Origin: Monosporascus cannonballus
Taxonomy: Eukaryota > Ascomycota > Sordariomycetes > Xylariales
Assembly (NCBI GenBank): GCA_004154925.1
Contig: QJNS01000060.1
Location: 1-64,000 of the forward strand
Direction: 5' to 3'
DNA length: 64,000 nt
Position numbers and translations under genes: made by a program. How positions within the stretch are numbered: the stretch's first letter is position 1; every line of letters starts with the position of its first letter. Of this stretch, positions 54,501 to 64,000 are shown in pieces. The notes under the pieces were generated by a model, which was given only the letters and a program-made list of their open reading frames with translations, made no database searches and was not told where the DNA came from.

Positions 54501-55779
54501 TAAAATTATAAATAAACTAGGACTTAAAAATTGAATTCTCTAAAAGTTATTCTTTATTTTTATTCGGTATGTTTCGTAGTTTATATTAGGTTTTTCTTTT
54601 AAAAAACTGGCATTGATTTTATATATTACAACAATATATTAATTATATTTTATATTTTTTAAAACTTATTATTAGAAGTCGTTGTTTAATTACGTTTATT
54701 TCATTTTTAAGAATAATAACGTTACGTTTCTATTTTTTTAATATTTTCTTTTTAACTCTCGTTTTTCCTATAGTGAAGTATATATTTATATTGGTTTTTA
54801 ATCAAGTATTAAAATTCTTTCTTATTTGTGTTTCGTTTATTATCGAATATTAAAACCAATTTTCTGTAATTAGTTTCTTTACCAATTAATAGTTGCTAGC
54901 AATCCATTTATAACTTTTTTTAAATTACATGATGATCAAGAAAAAAATAATATACAATTCGCATATTTAATTTCGTGTTTTGAAAATAGTTTCGAAATAA
55001 ACAATTACGATATCAATTTGTGCACTTTTTTAAATCAATATATAGTCTTTCGCGCTTATAATAATATAGAATTTTAATTTAAATTTTTTATAATGTTTTA
55101 AATTTATTGATAATATGAAATATAATGTAATTTTGATTTAAGTTGTCGCAATATATTAATACTATGTATTAATATATTTTGATTTTGATATTTATGATAT
55201 TAAAGTTATTTATAGTTTTTATAGCTATAATGCAACTCCCTTTAGAATTTGTCATTAGTTTTCAACCTTTTTTTATATTCTTTTTCAATAATTCTCATTC
55301 TTTGATCTTTTCGAATTTATAGAATTACTTTTATATTTATTTTTAAAATTTATTTAATTATGTTATGTATTTACTTTACCGATATATTTATTTTTTCAAC
55401 GAATAAAAGTACTTTATAATTTGTTATAAACTTTTATTTCGTAAATCATTAATTATTTATTCGTTATATTGTAGTTTATTATATTGTATTGATATTAAAT
55501 TTATATATATATGAAATTAAATCTCTTATTTGTATTGTAATTACGTTTTTATCTTTCTAATTTGTTCTAAATATTAACTGTTAATAAAACTTAATACTAA
55601 TGCTTTAGAAGAACTTTCTTACAATAGGTTAATTTAATTTTTCTCTTTATTTATTTATTATATTAATATTAAAGATTTCAACAACTTTCTTACAAATCTT
55701 AGTTTTTATTTCATTTTATACAATTGTTTGTTTCCGAATTTCGTTTTATTAAATTATAATTCGACAATATCGATAATAT

Positions 55780-55919
55780 TGTTACGGCTGCACTATACGG
55801 CTACACCCCTAGGAACAAAGGCAAAAAATCGATAGAATGATCGCAATCGTAGCAATCATCTTAGTGCTTACAGCCGTATATATGACCGGAGCCTGTACGG
55901 TACTACTTAAACCGTAACA
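55780..55919. mobile_element. Small GC-balanced insert with inverted termini
   Basis: The ends read TTGTTACGG and, inverted, TTGTTACGG (plus-strand end CCGTAACAA), with 140 bp of near-normal GC inside very AT-rich element E. Inside, GACCGGAGCCTGT matches the start of the C LTR read in reverse. It could be a reduced LTR (TGTT...AACA) of the C family or a MITE. I cannot see a clear target duplication. Confidence 0.5.
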
Positions 55920-57004
55920 ATTGTCTTATATTTAATTTATTTTCATCTATTTGTTTACAAAATATTAAATTATATAAATATATATATAATACCTTTATGT
56001 ATCTTTCTTTTTAAAAAGTTATTTGCGAAATATTATTATCGGTTATAATAAGCGGTTTGCGTTTTATTATATTCGATTAAAAGTTAAAAGTAAAGGTTTT
56101 TAATTTATTTTTAATTCTTTTTTATATATTTTCTTTAAAATCGTTTATTAATTACAAAATAGCCTTTAAACCAGTTTTTCAACTTTTCGTATCTTCTGTA
56201 TAATCTTCTGTCGGAATAACCTATATGGATATTAAATATAAGTTATATTAATAACTTTCTTTCAAATCTTCAAGTTAGTTTTACATATCTTTTTAAACAA
56301 AAGTATTACGGTTTTATTTTTCTATTATTAAAATTTTTAATTTAACTTTAATAGCTTTTCGCCTAATTTTAAAAACTATAAATTTTAATCTAATATTAGA
56401 AATAATAGAAAACATATGTATTTAATTTAACTTGAACAATTCTGTTATATTAAACAATTAATTTATCTGTTGGCGATTTTTAAATTACCGATTATTCATT
56501 TTCATTATTTAAGTAATATATCTGTTTAAAATAATAAATCGTTTAATATTTATTCTTATTCTTTCGTGTAAACCTTTATTTTATAATGGATACCTACTAT
56601 AGTATTAGTTTTAATATATTTGTATTTGGCCTTAGCCGTTATATTTTCAAATATTATTGTAAATTTAAAATTTAATGCCTTTTTTTATTAAAAAAAGATT
56701 ACTTATGCGCTAATCGGTTACTAATTTAAGTTAATATAATTATTTGTAAATAAATCGTTAAAATTAGAATAATTGCAATAAAATTCGTTAATAACTTGGT
56801 TTTATTTAATTTCTTATTTTATACGAAAGACTTTATAATCAATTCTCATAAATATATTGTATTACTTTTATATTATATTATTATAAATCAAAATTGATTT
56901 CTTAACGTAAACAAATTTAAAACAAATTAATGTACATTTAAATAAAAAACATAATTAATTATATTTATAAACATTCAATTTGTTGATCTTTATTCCGTTA
57001 ATAT

Positions 57005-57365
57005 AACTAGGTATGAAAGGTGTGGTTTTAAGTTAATATATAAATTATCGAGCGTAATTATCGAATATTTTAAATATAATTTAAAATTATAATTTTAGTG
57101 TATTTTATACTCTGAATAATATATCAATATTAGTTATTATTTATATCTAAATCAGACTAGTAAATAATATTTTACAGCTGACAATAATTAAAGAATTGAA
57201 TTAATTATTAAATATTCTTAATTTAATTATTTGTTAATCGTAATTAAACGTAATCGAATCGACCGTATTCGACTAATTTTATTTCATTATCTCTTGCTAA
57301 GATCTGAAATATTTAATATTTTATTTCGATCGTTCTTTTGAGGATTTACCTATTAGGCCTTAATA
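57005..57365 (-). repeat. 5' LTR of element E (right copy)
   Basis: Its last 160 bases align with 44090-44206 (ttaattattt, cgaccgtattcgactaatt, ttacctattaggcc). It ends next to the duplication ATTTT. The inner boundary is approximate. Confidence 0.65.
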
Positions 57366-57370
57366 ATTTT

Positions 57371-58521
57371 AAATTTCAAGACCTTTTTTTAAATAAGAAT
57401 ATAATAAATATATCTAAGAAGTTTAACAAAAAATAATAATAATAAATAATAACCATTGCTATAATATAATATAATAAGTGTATTATATAAGCAAATTAGC
57501 CATATACTTGAACAAAATCTTTTAAAATTTTACTTGTCTGGCTTTAATTGTTTATATTCGAACATTAATAATATAAAATTATATATAAAATTTATAAAAT
57601 ACATCTTGTTATTTAAGCTAAAAAACTTCAAACTAATGCTATTATTTATTCGAAAAAAGCTAGAATAAAACTATATGAATTTATACGAGCTTATACGAAT
57701 CTATCTAAGTTTTTATATGTTTTTGTTAACGCTGATTTGAGCTAATAACTAGCTTTTATTCAGTTTAATTAAAATGTATTTTAGTTTAACTGGGCAGATA
57801 CCTATTCATAGTGTTTGAGTTTGTTGTAGTGATCTGTGACACACCGTATCACAGGTATCGCAACCTCTCACTAGTCCCGACTGGGAAAAAGCGGTCGATT
57901 TCATCCAATTCCGGAAAGCAAGACGCTTTCCGGTAACAAGCTATCAACATATCACCCGCAACACTATATCCGGCCAATAATAGCGAGTATGTGTACTATA
58001 CTTGCTATGTATAGTATACTTGGCTTTCGGCTTGACTTGCTATTTATTATATGTGGGAATAGCGTCCCAAAGCCCCTTGGCTCAGCGAGGTCATGGGCAT
58101 ATTCGATCTAAATCCACCCTTCACAAACAACACCTTCGGATAATTTTCTGTTGATAACAAAACAAGCCATTCTCATTCGAGTCAGCAATCCCGAACAGAG
58201 ACACAGCTATCTACAAAGAAGAAAGGTGCCGACCCTGCGTGCTCGGAACTGACTTTCCAAGTGTTCCGCGGATCTGCGGAACAGCACATGTGTACATTAC
58301 TGTGTACACTGTAGATCGGATTGCTCTAGGTACCCTGGCAAATCTATTATTGACTGGAATTTGTGAATCTACGCCTAACCCCTCTCCGGCACAGTTAATG
58401 CTTACAGTTGCTTCACGGCTCAGTTACATTTCCTTGGCCCATACTTAACATGGAGAGTAGAATCGAGTACTGAGGGAGACCTGCACACCTCTCGCGCTCT
58501 GGTTTGTGGAGTCACCGCACC
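57371..58521. other. Transition from AT-rich block to gene-bearing DNA, no gene seen
   Basis: 57371-57780 is still AT-rich; beyond that composition is normal. It contains a perfect 9-bp hairpin at 57911-57933 and an 8-bp inverted repeat (TACTATAC at 57994-58001, GTATAGTA at 58009-58016). The short frame at 58239-58448 has no recognisable similarity. Confidence 0.5.
57911..57933. repeat. Perfect inverted repeat, 9-bp stem
   Basis: CCGGAAAGC, loop aagac, GCTTTCCGG. It is not followed by a T run in a gene context, so I do not call it a terminator. Confidence 0.6.
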
Positions 58522-58954
58522 TAGGGCGAGGGAATACCCACCCATGCACTTTTACCCACGGACCCGTGGGTCCCGTGGGTAGCGCGCAACTCCCATGGGT
58601 TACCCATGGGAGTTTTTCCGAATTCAAAAATACCTACGGGTCACCCGTGGGAATTTTAACTTACCCATTAATACCCATATTAATATACGATAACGGTAAC
58701 AGCATTAATAATTATATCGATAATTATATTAATATATATATTAACAAATATATTAATAATTAACTAATTTTTTTTATTATCGATATTTTTTAAAATATAT
58801 TTTATTTTATAAAAATTTCCATGGGTGACCCGTGGGAATTCTTTTTTGCGTGGGTTCCCACGGGTCACCATCAAAACGGTGGGTGACCCGTGGGTGACCC
58901 GAATTTAGCGTTGGTATTCGTGGGTGACCCACGGGTACCCATTCCCTCGCCCTA
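58522..58954. mobile_element. hAT-type MITE, 433 bp, with subterminal palindromic repeats
   Basis: The terminal inverted repeat TAGGGCGAGGGAAT is exact at both ends. Flanks are ACCGCACC (58514-58521) and ACCGCATC (58955-58962), an 8-bp target duplication with one C/T difference, as for hAT elements. Near each end are repeated copies of GGGTGACCC, CCCGTGGG and CCATGGG in both orientations. The centre (~58660-58810) is AT-rich. There is no coding capacity. It lies 121 bp upstream of the DMT transporter start. Confidence 0.87.
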
Positions 58955-59074
58955 ACCGCATCTCCCGGGACCTGGTTCACAAAATATGTGTATACTCCTT
59001 TGCGATCAGCAGTATGACGTCGCACGTGCTGGACACCAACCCGGACCAGACGCAAGCGAGGCGAGAACGAAATC

Positions 59075-60474
59075 GTGAATAACATCACTTATCCTCTCAA
59101 ATCTGTACCCTTTTACGGGAGTAGGGTCCCTCCACAGCTCAATCGGACATCCATCCAAACCCCCCTCCTGCACTCCATGGGTTCAAACACTCGGCAATGC
59201 CTCTCCATCAACCGCGGGCCCCTCCTCGTCCTCCTCTCTCAAATCCTCAGCAGCCTCATGAACCTCTGCGCAAAAGCCCTAATCACGAAATTCGCCCAAC
59301 CCATCAGCCCCTTCAGCATCCTCAACGCGCGAATGATCATCACCCTCTCCTTATCATCCATCTACTGCTGGGTAAAAAACATCGAGGATTTCCCCGCCGG
59401 TCCAAAAGAGGTGCGATGGCTGATGTTGTTGAGGGCCGTCGGGGGCTGTTGCGGCGCCATCGGATTCTATTATTCTCTGAAGTATTTGCCCTTGGCGGAG
59501 GCAACCGTGCTAAATTTGTTGGCGCCGCTGGGATGCTGTGTCATTAGCGTGTTGCTGCTGAAGCATACGGCGTCGAAGGTGCAGATTGGGGCGGCAGTCA
59601 TGAGTGTTGTGGCTGTTATTATCACCGCGAGACCGACGCTTATCTTCCAACAGCTCGATTATGAGAAGGGGATAGTTGCGAAAGAGAGCACTGTTGAATG
59701 GAAGAGACTGCTGACGGGTATCCCGTTCGCGTTGCTCGGAGCTTTTGGGGGCGCTGTGAGTAGTATTTTTCATTGCCCTAATCCCCTGAAGTCTTTTCCT
59801 TTGGAAAAGCGTACCTGGTGCCCCTAATTGATTGCTTGGAGCTGGTTCTCATGATGCCTCCACAAGATAGTGCGCCTGCACTTGTATTCGACTGATTGGG
59901 ACCCGTGCCCACCCACTCATCAGCGTGAACTACTTTGCAGTAATAGTGATAAGTGTAGCGAGCGTCGCCGTATTGCTTGATCAAGGTCTAAAGCCCTCGA
60001 AATACGAACTCGTGCATGAAGCACTTGTTGTCGCAGTCGGGATTGTTAGTTTCCTCGCTGTAAGTCTCATGATTTCCAACCCCAAATCACCACCATTGAA
60101 GAGTATATAGTTAACGGGGCTCCTCTTTACAGGAATTTGTGATGACCACCGGTCTAGCAGTCGAGCAGTCTTCATCATCCACTCTGATGATGTTTTCCCA
60201 GATTCTTTTTGCGACAGTACTGGACTGGACGTTTTGGGGGGTTCTTCCGAGCCTGACCTCGGTCATTGGGGGGATTATTTTGATTGCGTCTTTGACAGCA
60301 GTATTGATACAGCAGAATGCTAAGACATCTGCTCAGCAGTATGGCACAGCAGGCATTTACCACTGGATTCAATCCAGATTGGGGAGAAACAGAGTATATA
60401 GCTCCGACCTCGAGACATTAAGTTTGGACAGTTTGTTGCCGTCGGAGGAAGCGAAGGGTTTAGAAGAAGATTGA
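59075..60474 (+). CDS. DMT/EamA-family membrane transporter
   Basis: Three exons in phase: 59075-59755, 59871-60059 and 60133-60474; about 403 residues. The intron sites are GTGAGT...ATAG and GTAAGT...ACAG. The protein carries two EamA repeats of about five membrane segments each. Repeat 1 holds LLVLLSQILSSLMNLCAKAL, GFYYSLKYLPLAEATVLNLL and LGCCVISVLLL; repeat 2 holds GTRAHPLISVNYFAVIV, VEQSSSSTLMMFSQILFATV and SVIGGIILIASL. The tail is cytosolic and acidic (SEEAKGLEED). The start could also be the Met at residue 35 (MGSNTRQC). Known of the family: drug/metabolite exporters or solute transporters, including nucleotide-sugar relatives; the substrate is not evident. It sits just upstream of the UstYa/NRPS pair, so it could export the product (inference). 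Confidence 0.88.
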
Positions 60475-60790
60475 TCTGGTTGATGTTTTTTGCTGAGTGG
60501 GCTATATAGGCTTGCACACGAATGGATAATTCTTCGAACATATTTAGTTGTGATTTGCTAAACAGAAATTCCCGGTTTCCATCGAACAACAAGTATTTAA
60601 CTAGGAGTGCAAAGTAGCCCTTCTTCTGTGGGCAGGCAAGATGGATTTAATGCAGGTTGTAGCTCTCAAGGTCTAAGTCAAGTCAACATCTGGAGTGTCA
60701 GAGAAGAGTGTAAAGTACAGAGTGAAAGGCAGAAAAGGGGGCCTAGCGGGTAGTTGGGAATATGAATAATGAATAGATAACCACCAAGGC

Positions 60791-60900
60791 CTATCTTTTT
60801 CTGATTATTTGGGCGCATAACCCCCATATATATACATGTATAAACCAGACCACCATCAGTAGGGCGCTGGGCTTTAGAAAGGGTTCGCACCTTGCTACCT
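60791..60900. repeat. Direct repeat, copy 1
   Basis: Shares tatatata, taaaccagac, gggcgctgggc and agaaag with copy 2. The segment GGGTTCGCACC resembles a Pol III B box. It may belong to a short non-autonomous element (SINE or terminal-repeat type). Confidence 0.65.
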
Positions 60901-61148
60901 AACAGAGTTACCTCTTTTATCGTATTCCTATCTTTAGGAGTATCGCTGGGGCATAAAAGGGGTCAAAAAGGAAATTACCACCGGTGCGCAAAAACACCTA
61001 AAAGTAAGTGTAAAATGAAATAAAATACTAAAATAACCTAAAATAACCTAATATAAATATTTAAATCAAAAGAAAAACATAAAAGGAAAAGCGGAAAAAA
61101 TTAAAAGGGAATTCGTAATATAAGTTAAAAACAAATAATTATTAATGC

Positions 61149-61254
61149 TTATCTCTTTTTAACTACTCGGGGGCGAAACCCCCTATATATATATAAACCA
61201 GACCCCCAACTAGTGGGGCGCTGGGCCTCAGAAAGAGGGTCGCACCTTGGCACC
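61149..61254. repeat. Direct repeat, copy 2
   Basis: Aligns with copy 1 over its whole length. It contains the hairpin GGGGGCGAAACCCCC at ~61169-61183, which is imperfect in copy 1. Between the copies lie ~250 A-rich bases. Confidence 0.65.
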
Positions 61255-61343
61255 TGGCATGGAGTAGGGCCGGTTTAAATAGAACTCCAATGTTACGCTC
61301 TGTTTGCTCACATCTTATCATCTCTCATAGATACTACAATCAT

Positions 61344-62446
61344 TCAGAGTCCAGCTCTGGTTTTCAGCTCACCTTCTTCAAATCTCGCCCACCCGGCCGG
61401 CTTATGCTTGATAGCGTGCTTGCTGATTGCAGTAATGATGCTGTCCCAGTCACGGCATAGATGTGTATTTCCCCAACCAGACAGAACAACGTCATGTGGG
61501 TTGTCCATCCCTGGGTGTTCTAGGGTCAGGTCGGCGTGACACATTACAGCCTATACAATGCCATGGTCAGTGGCCACAACGAAGCAAGACATGAATAGGA
61601 CTAGGGAATCAAAAAGCGTCTGGCTAGGGTATGCAGAATGCTAGGACTCTTTTTAGATCGGGGTGTTTCAGAAGCATACCTGTCGAAGCGTTTCAACGCA
61701 GTGGTGTAGATGGACCTGATTAGCGTCTGACTTTCCAGTCTCTTCGTAGGTGAGCAAAGCATACTTGACAACCGCCTTTCAATTCCTAAGTTAGTCATCC
61801 CCCCCTCATCGTCAGATCTGCAGATGTAGTGAACCCGAGACTCACCACACAATGCACTTGATGCATAACGGCGACTCCATATCCCTCACTGTCCTCTTCC
61901 CATTCATGAGGATCGGCAGCAACATGTCTCATCTTCATTCCCCAGCCTTCCACACCTCCAAAACTCGGTTTAGAAAAAGCAACCCATGTGCTGGGATAAA
62001 TCTCATCCCAGGGGTTCACGGAATTGGTCTTGTTGATGCCAACTTCGCCCACCATGTACGGGGGAGGCTTGGCATTGACGAATCGTTCATTGTTTTCAAT
62101 GAGCTGTAGCTTCCAGGGGACTTCGATGCGTAAAGCCATCAGTCTCTATTTGTGGGCTGTTGATACAAGAAGTGTACTCACTGTTACCAAAAAGCTTGTC
62201 TGACTCCAGCTCACACACTCCATCACGCATTGTGCCGTTTCCATATCTCCTGAAATATAAACCAAGCAATGCCATGAGCATAACCGCGTTTACAATGAAG
62301 GAAAATGCCAGAAGTCGACTGTGGCAAGAATGTCCGCGTGCTGGAAGATCCCCATCATGGCGGAGAGATTGATATTTTGGAGGCGGGGGGTTCTTCTTCC
62401 GCAAGAGTTGAGTGAAGCGGTTACCCATCTGTTTGAAGGCTTCCAT
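61344..62446 (-). CDS. UstYa-like (DUF3328) protein
   Basis: Four exons: 62446 to ~62219 or 62182, then 62145-61846, 61775-61680 and 61550-61344; 275-290 residues. The last three exons are in phase. The first junction is unsure: the clear GTGAGT donor at 62181 does not keep frame with the acceptor at 62146, while a GTGTGT donor after MRDG does. Seen: a cytosolic basic N-terminus; one membrane helix (~44-64, LLAFSFIVNAVMLMALLGLY); then both hallmark HxxHC motifs, HQVHC (end of exon 2) and HLHHC (exon 3), followed by MCHADLTLE. Known of the family: UstYa-type proteins act in fungal RiPP pathways (ustiloxin) and some NRPS pathways (cyclochlorotine), in oxidative cyclisation or modification of peptides. 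It is divergent from the NRPS gene on its right, so a role in tailoring that peptide is plausible. Confidence 0.87.
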
Positions 62447-63189
62447 CCTTGTGTGGATATACAGATGACTGAACTCCTATTTAACTCGGAGACAAGAGTG
62501 TGGTGCGTAATTCTGGGATAGTACCAAGTCGCTAGCAGTAGGAATGCAATGTGAAGGGTTTGGATACGTGATTATGCCCAAGGATCAGTCATGGGCGAGG
62601 TTCTCCGGACGGGTCTTGAGTAGTTGGAATCACGGGAATTCCCCCTGCTAGGGAATTGCTTAAGACACTGTAGGTCGGTGGCCGGAGCACAGTGTGAATC
62701 GCCGAAAAGAAGGGGCTGGTATCCCTACGAATGATTGTAGAGAAGTTGCTTGGTTGCTATATTGTGTGTGTATAAAGAGTAAAAAGGTTTTGCCAAGCAC
62801 GCTTAATGCACGGTTGTTCCGGCTTTGATGTATTACCACGGAATTGCGGGGTGGACCTCAACAGCGAGCCAACTTCCGCCTCAACACTATCATGATAAAT
62901 GGTCACTGTGTGTTCCGGGGACCGCAACGTCCGGTCTGGTCGGTGACGAAAAGTTAATTGGTGGTGGAGTATTATTCCGATGTCATCCGTCATGTACAGC
63001 TTGCAGATCTGTGCAGATGTACACATTTCACCAGGCATGTGAGAAGTATCTCGTGATCTAGCAGATGCTTCTTCGTGAAAAGAATATTGAGGTGAACATG
63101 GCCTGAGATGTCGCGTATCATCTTTACCGTGTTGATATTGCAGTCGAACTTCTGACTCTTCATCCTGATTCCACGCAGCTTCCACCAAA
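62447..63189. promoter_or_regulatory. Divergent promoter between UstYa-like and NRPS genes
   Basis: 743 bp without a gene. It includes an imperfect inverted pair, CCGGGGAC and GTCCGG, at ~62915-62933. Inverted CCG/CGG half-sites are the usual targets of Zn2Cys6 cluster regulators, but a single occurrence is weak evidence. Co-regulation of the two genes is inferred from the layout. Confidence 0.4.
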
Positions 63190-64000
63190 ATGTCTTTGAC
63201 TGCCACAGCCAACGTCACATCACTCTCCCGTTCCCAAAAACTACTTTCCTCAGCACCGGCTTCCTTGCTCCACTCCCTCGCGCAATCATGTCATGTCCCG
63301 GTCGCTTCCATCGCTGACGCCTATCCGCCTTCTCCTCTGCAGTCTTCTATGTTCGCCGCATTTCTCTTGTCGTCCCCGCAGAATCCGTTATACGTTGCAC
63401 GATTGGTCTTCACTCTTTCCAATGACCACAATGACTCGACTCAGAGCCGATGCCTTGAGCTGGAGAGATTCCAACGCGCGTGGGACGTCACGGTCCAGAG
63501 GAATGAAATTTTACGGACGCGCCTTGTGCAAGGACCCAATGGGAAAGATTACTTGGTCGTTTTGAGGGAAGGTTTCACGTGCCACCATATGGATGGTGTT
63601 CCTTTGGAGGAGTCTTTTGAGGCTGGTGACAGACTCGATATGGACTACGGGCGACCTCTAAGTAGGTGGTCTGTACTTCAGGGAGGGAAATATTTTGTTT
63701 GGACTATTAGTCATGCCATATATGACGGCTGGTCTCTTCCTTTGATTTTGTCGGATTTTTCTGAAGCATGGAAGTTGAGCTCAAATATTCTCAGTCCTGG
63801 TCAAGGACTTAGCATGAGCCCAAGGCCTAGTTTCAAAATCTTCATCAAATATCTGATAAGGGAGCGAAAAGAAAAATGGAGAGAGGCAGCTGATTTTTGG
63901 AGAAGTGAGCTTTTCAGCGGAGATGAATTTGTGCAATTTCCACAGCTGAACGGCAACAGCAGTGGATATACCCCGATGACCAGCGCAGTTCATACCAGAT
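63190..64000 (+). CDS. Nonribosomal peptide synthetase, N-terminal condensation domain, truncated by window
   Basis: Open without a stop from the ATG at 63190 to the last base (270 residues); an in-frame TGA at 63166 supports this start or an exon start here. Motifs in order: DAYPPSPLQSSMF (C1-type, ~43-54); YVARLVFTL (~68-76); RFQRAWDVTVQRNEILRTRL (C2-type, ~93-111); DYGRPLSRWSVL (~152-163); and the active site SHAIYDGWSLPLIL (~174-187). The active-site motif is HHxxxDG with the first His replaced by Ser; the catalytic second His and the DG remain. C domains form peptide bonds between carrier-bound amino acids. The protein opens directly with a C domain, not an adenylation domain, so it might be a starter C domain, a partial module, or the second protein of a line. 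Confidence 0.88.
   Translation, partial: MSLTATANVTSLSRSQKLLSSAPASLLHSLAQSCHVPVASIADAYPPSPLQSSMFAAFLLSSPQNPLYVARLVFTLSNDHNDSTQSRCLELERFQRAWDVTVQRNEILRTRLVQGPNGKDYLVVLREGFTCHHMDGVPLEESFEAGDRLDMDYGRPLSRWSVLQGGKYFVWTISHAIYDGWSLPLILSDFSEAWKLSSNILSPGQGLSMSPRPSFKIFIKYLIRERKEKWREAADFWRSELFSGDEFVQFPQLNGNSSGYTPMTSAVHTR

Larger units (their letters stand above)
43848..57365 (-). mobile_element. Chromovirus LTR retrotransposon E, heavily RIP-mutated, split by element D
   Basis: Flanked by ATTTT at 43843-43847 and 57366-57370. LTRs are 43848-44206 and about 57005-57365. Without D (7,250 bp plus one 5-bp duplication) it is ~6.26 kb, like C. It is homologous to C throughout: a degraded reverse transcriptase block near 54175 and a chromodomain-region block near 52085-52250 match C at 30590 and 28340. 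Minus strand. CpG is scarcer than in C or D, so it seems older. Confidence 0.78.
60475..61343. other. Intergenic region holding a direct repeat pair
   Basis: No gene. It is occupied by two ~110-bp direct repeats and an A-rich spacer (60901-61148). The DMT and UstYa genes converge here. Confidence 0.55.

Noticed and set aside
5214..57800. AT-rich blocks as a centromere core
   Set aside because: Possible in RIP-active fungi, but genes lie between the blocks and no chromatin evidence is available from sequence alone.
58239..58627. Short open frames before and inside the MITE
   Set aside because: They run across the MITE boundary and its palindromic repeats; no recognisable protein.
62757..63218. 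Minus-strand 153-codon frame upstream of the NRPS start
   Set aside because: It overlaps the divergent promoter and the NRPS start, and has no recognisable domain.

Overview
The window looks like nuclear DNA of a filamentous ascomycete (Pezizomycotina). It has short GT-AG introns of about 45 to 170 bases, fungal-type protein families, and balanced-GC gene islands separated by two large, extremely AT-rich blocks (about 5.2-35.4 kb and 42.8-57.8 kb). The blocks are stop-riddled retrotransposons. CpA and TpG look depleted, TpA is in excess, and many surviving C bases sit in CpG. That is the footprint of repeat-induced point mutation (RIP). It was judged by eye; no index was computed.

Layout. 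(1) 38-5099, minus: a full-size ABCC/MRP-type ABC transporter, 3' end outside the window; its apparent 'frameshifts' resolve as introns. (2) 5214-26721: nested plus-strand LTR retrotransposons. Element A (13220-20127, target duplication AATTT) sits in element B (6799-21135, AAAAC/AAAAT), which seems to sit in an older element F. (3) 26722-27323: a GC-normal island, possibly holding a solo LTR. (4) 27324-34051: minus-strand chromovirus C (duplication TCAAT). (5) 35914-42428: a gene island with a glutamine-synthetase-family gene, a 1.35-kb Tc1/mariner copy, and an apparently intact six-exon acetyl-CoA synthetase. (6) 42846-43710: a DNA element with long terminal inverted repeats. (7) 43848-57365: minus-strand chromovirus E (duplication ATTTT) interrupted by Gypsy-type element D (44259-51508, duplication TTAAT). 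(8) 58522-58954: a hAT-type MITE with an 8-bp duplication. (9) 59075 to the end: a DMT/EamA transporter, a UstYa-like (DUF3328) protein, and the first 270 residues of a nonribosomal peptide synthetase (NRPS) condensation domain running off the edge.

How the genes work together. The right edge looks like the start of a secondary-metabolite cluster: the NRPS and the UstYa-like gene are divergent and share a ~740-bp promoter, with a DMT exporter candidate next to them. The ABC transporter at the other end and the acetyl-CoA synthetase paralogue could be accessory functions, but nothing in the sequence links them to the cluster. I found no tRNA, rRNA or CRISPR array. Many elements have matching target duplications, so insertion order can be read directly, and the outer elements appear more degraded than the inner ones.
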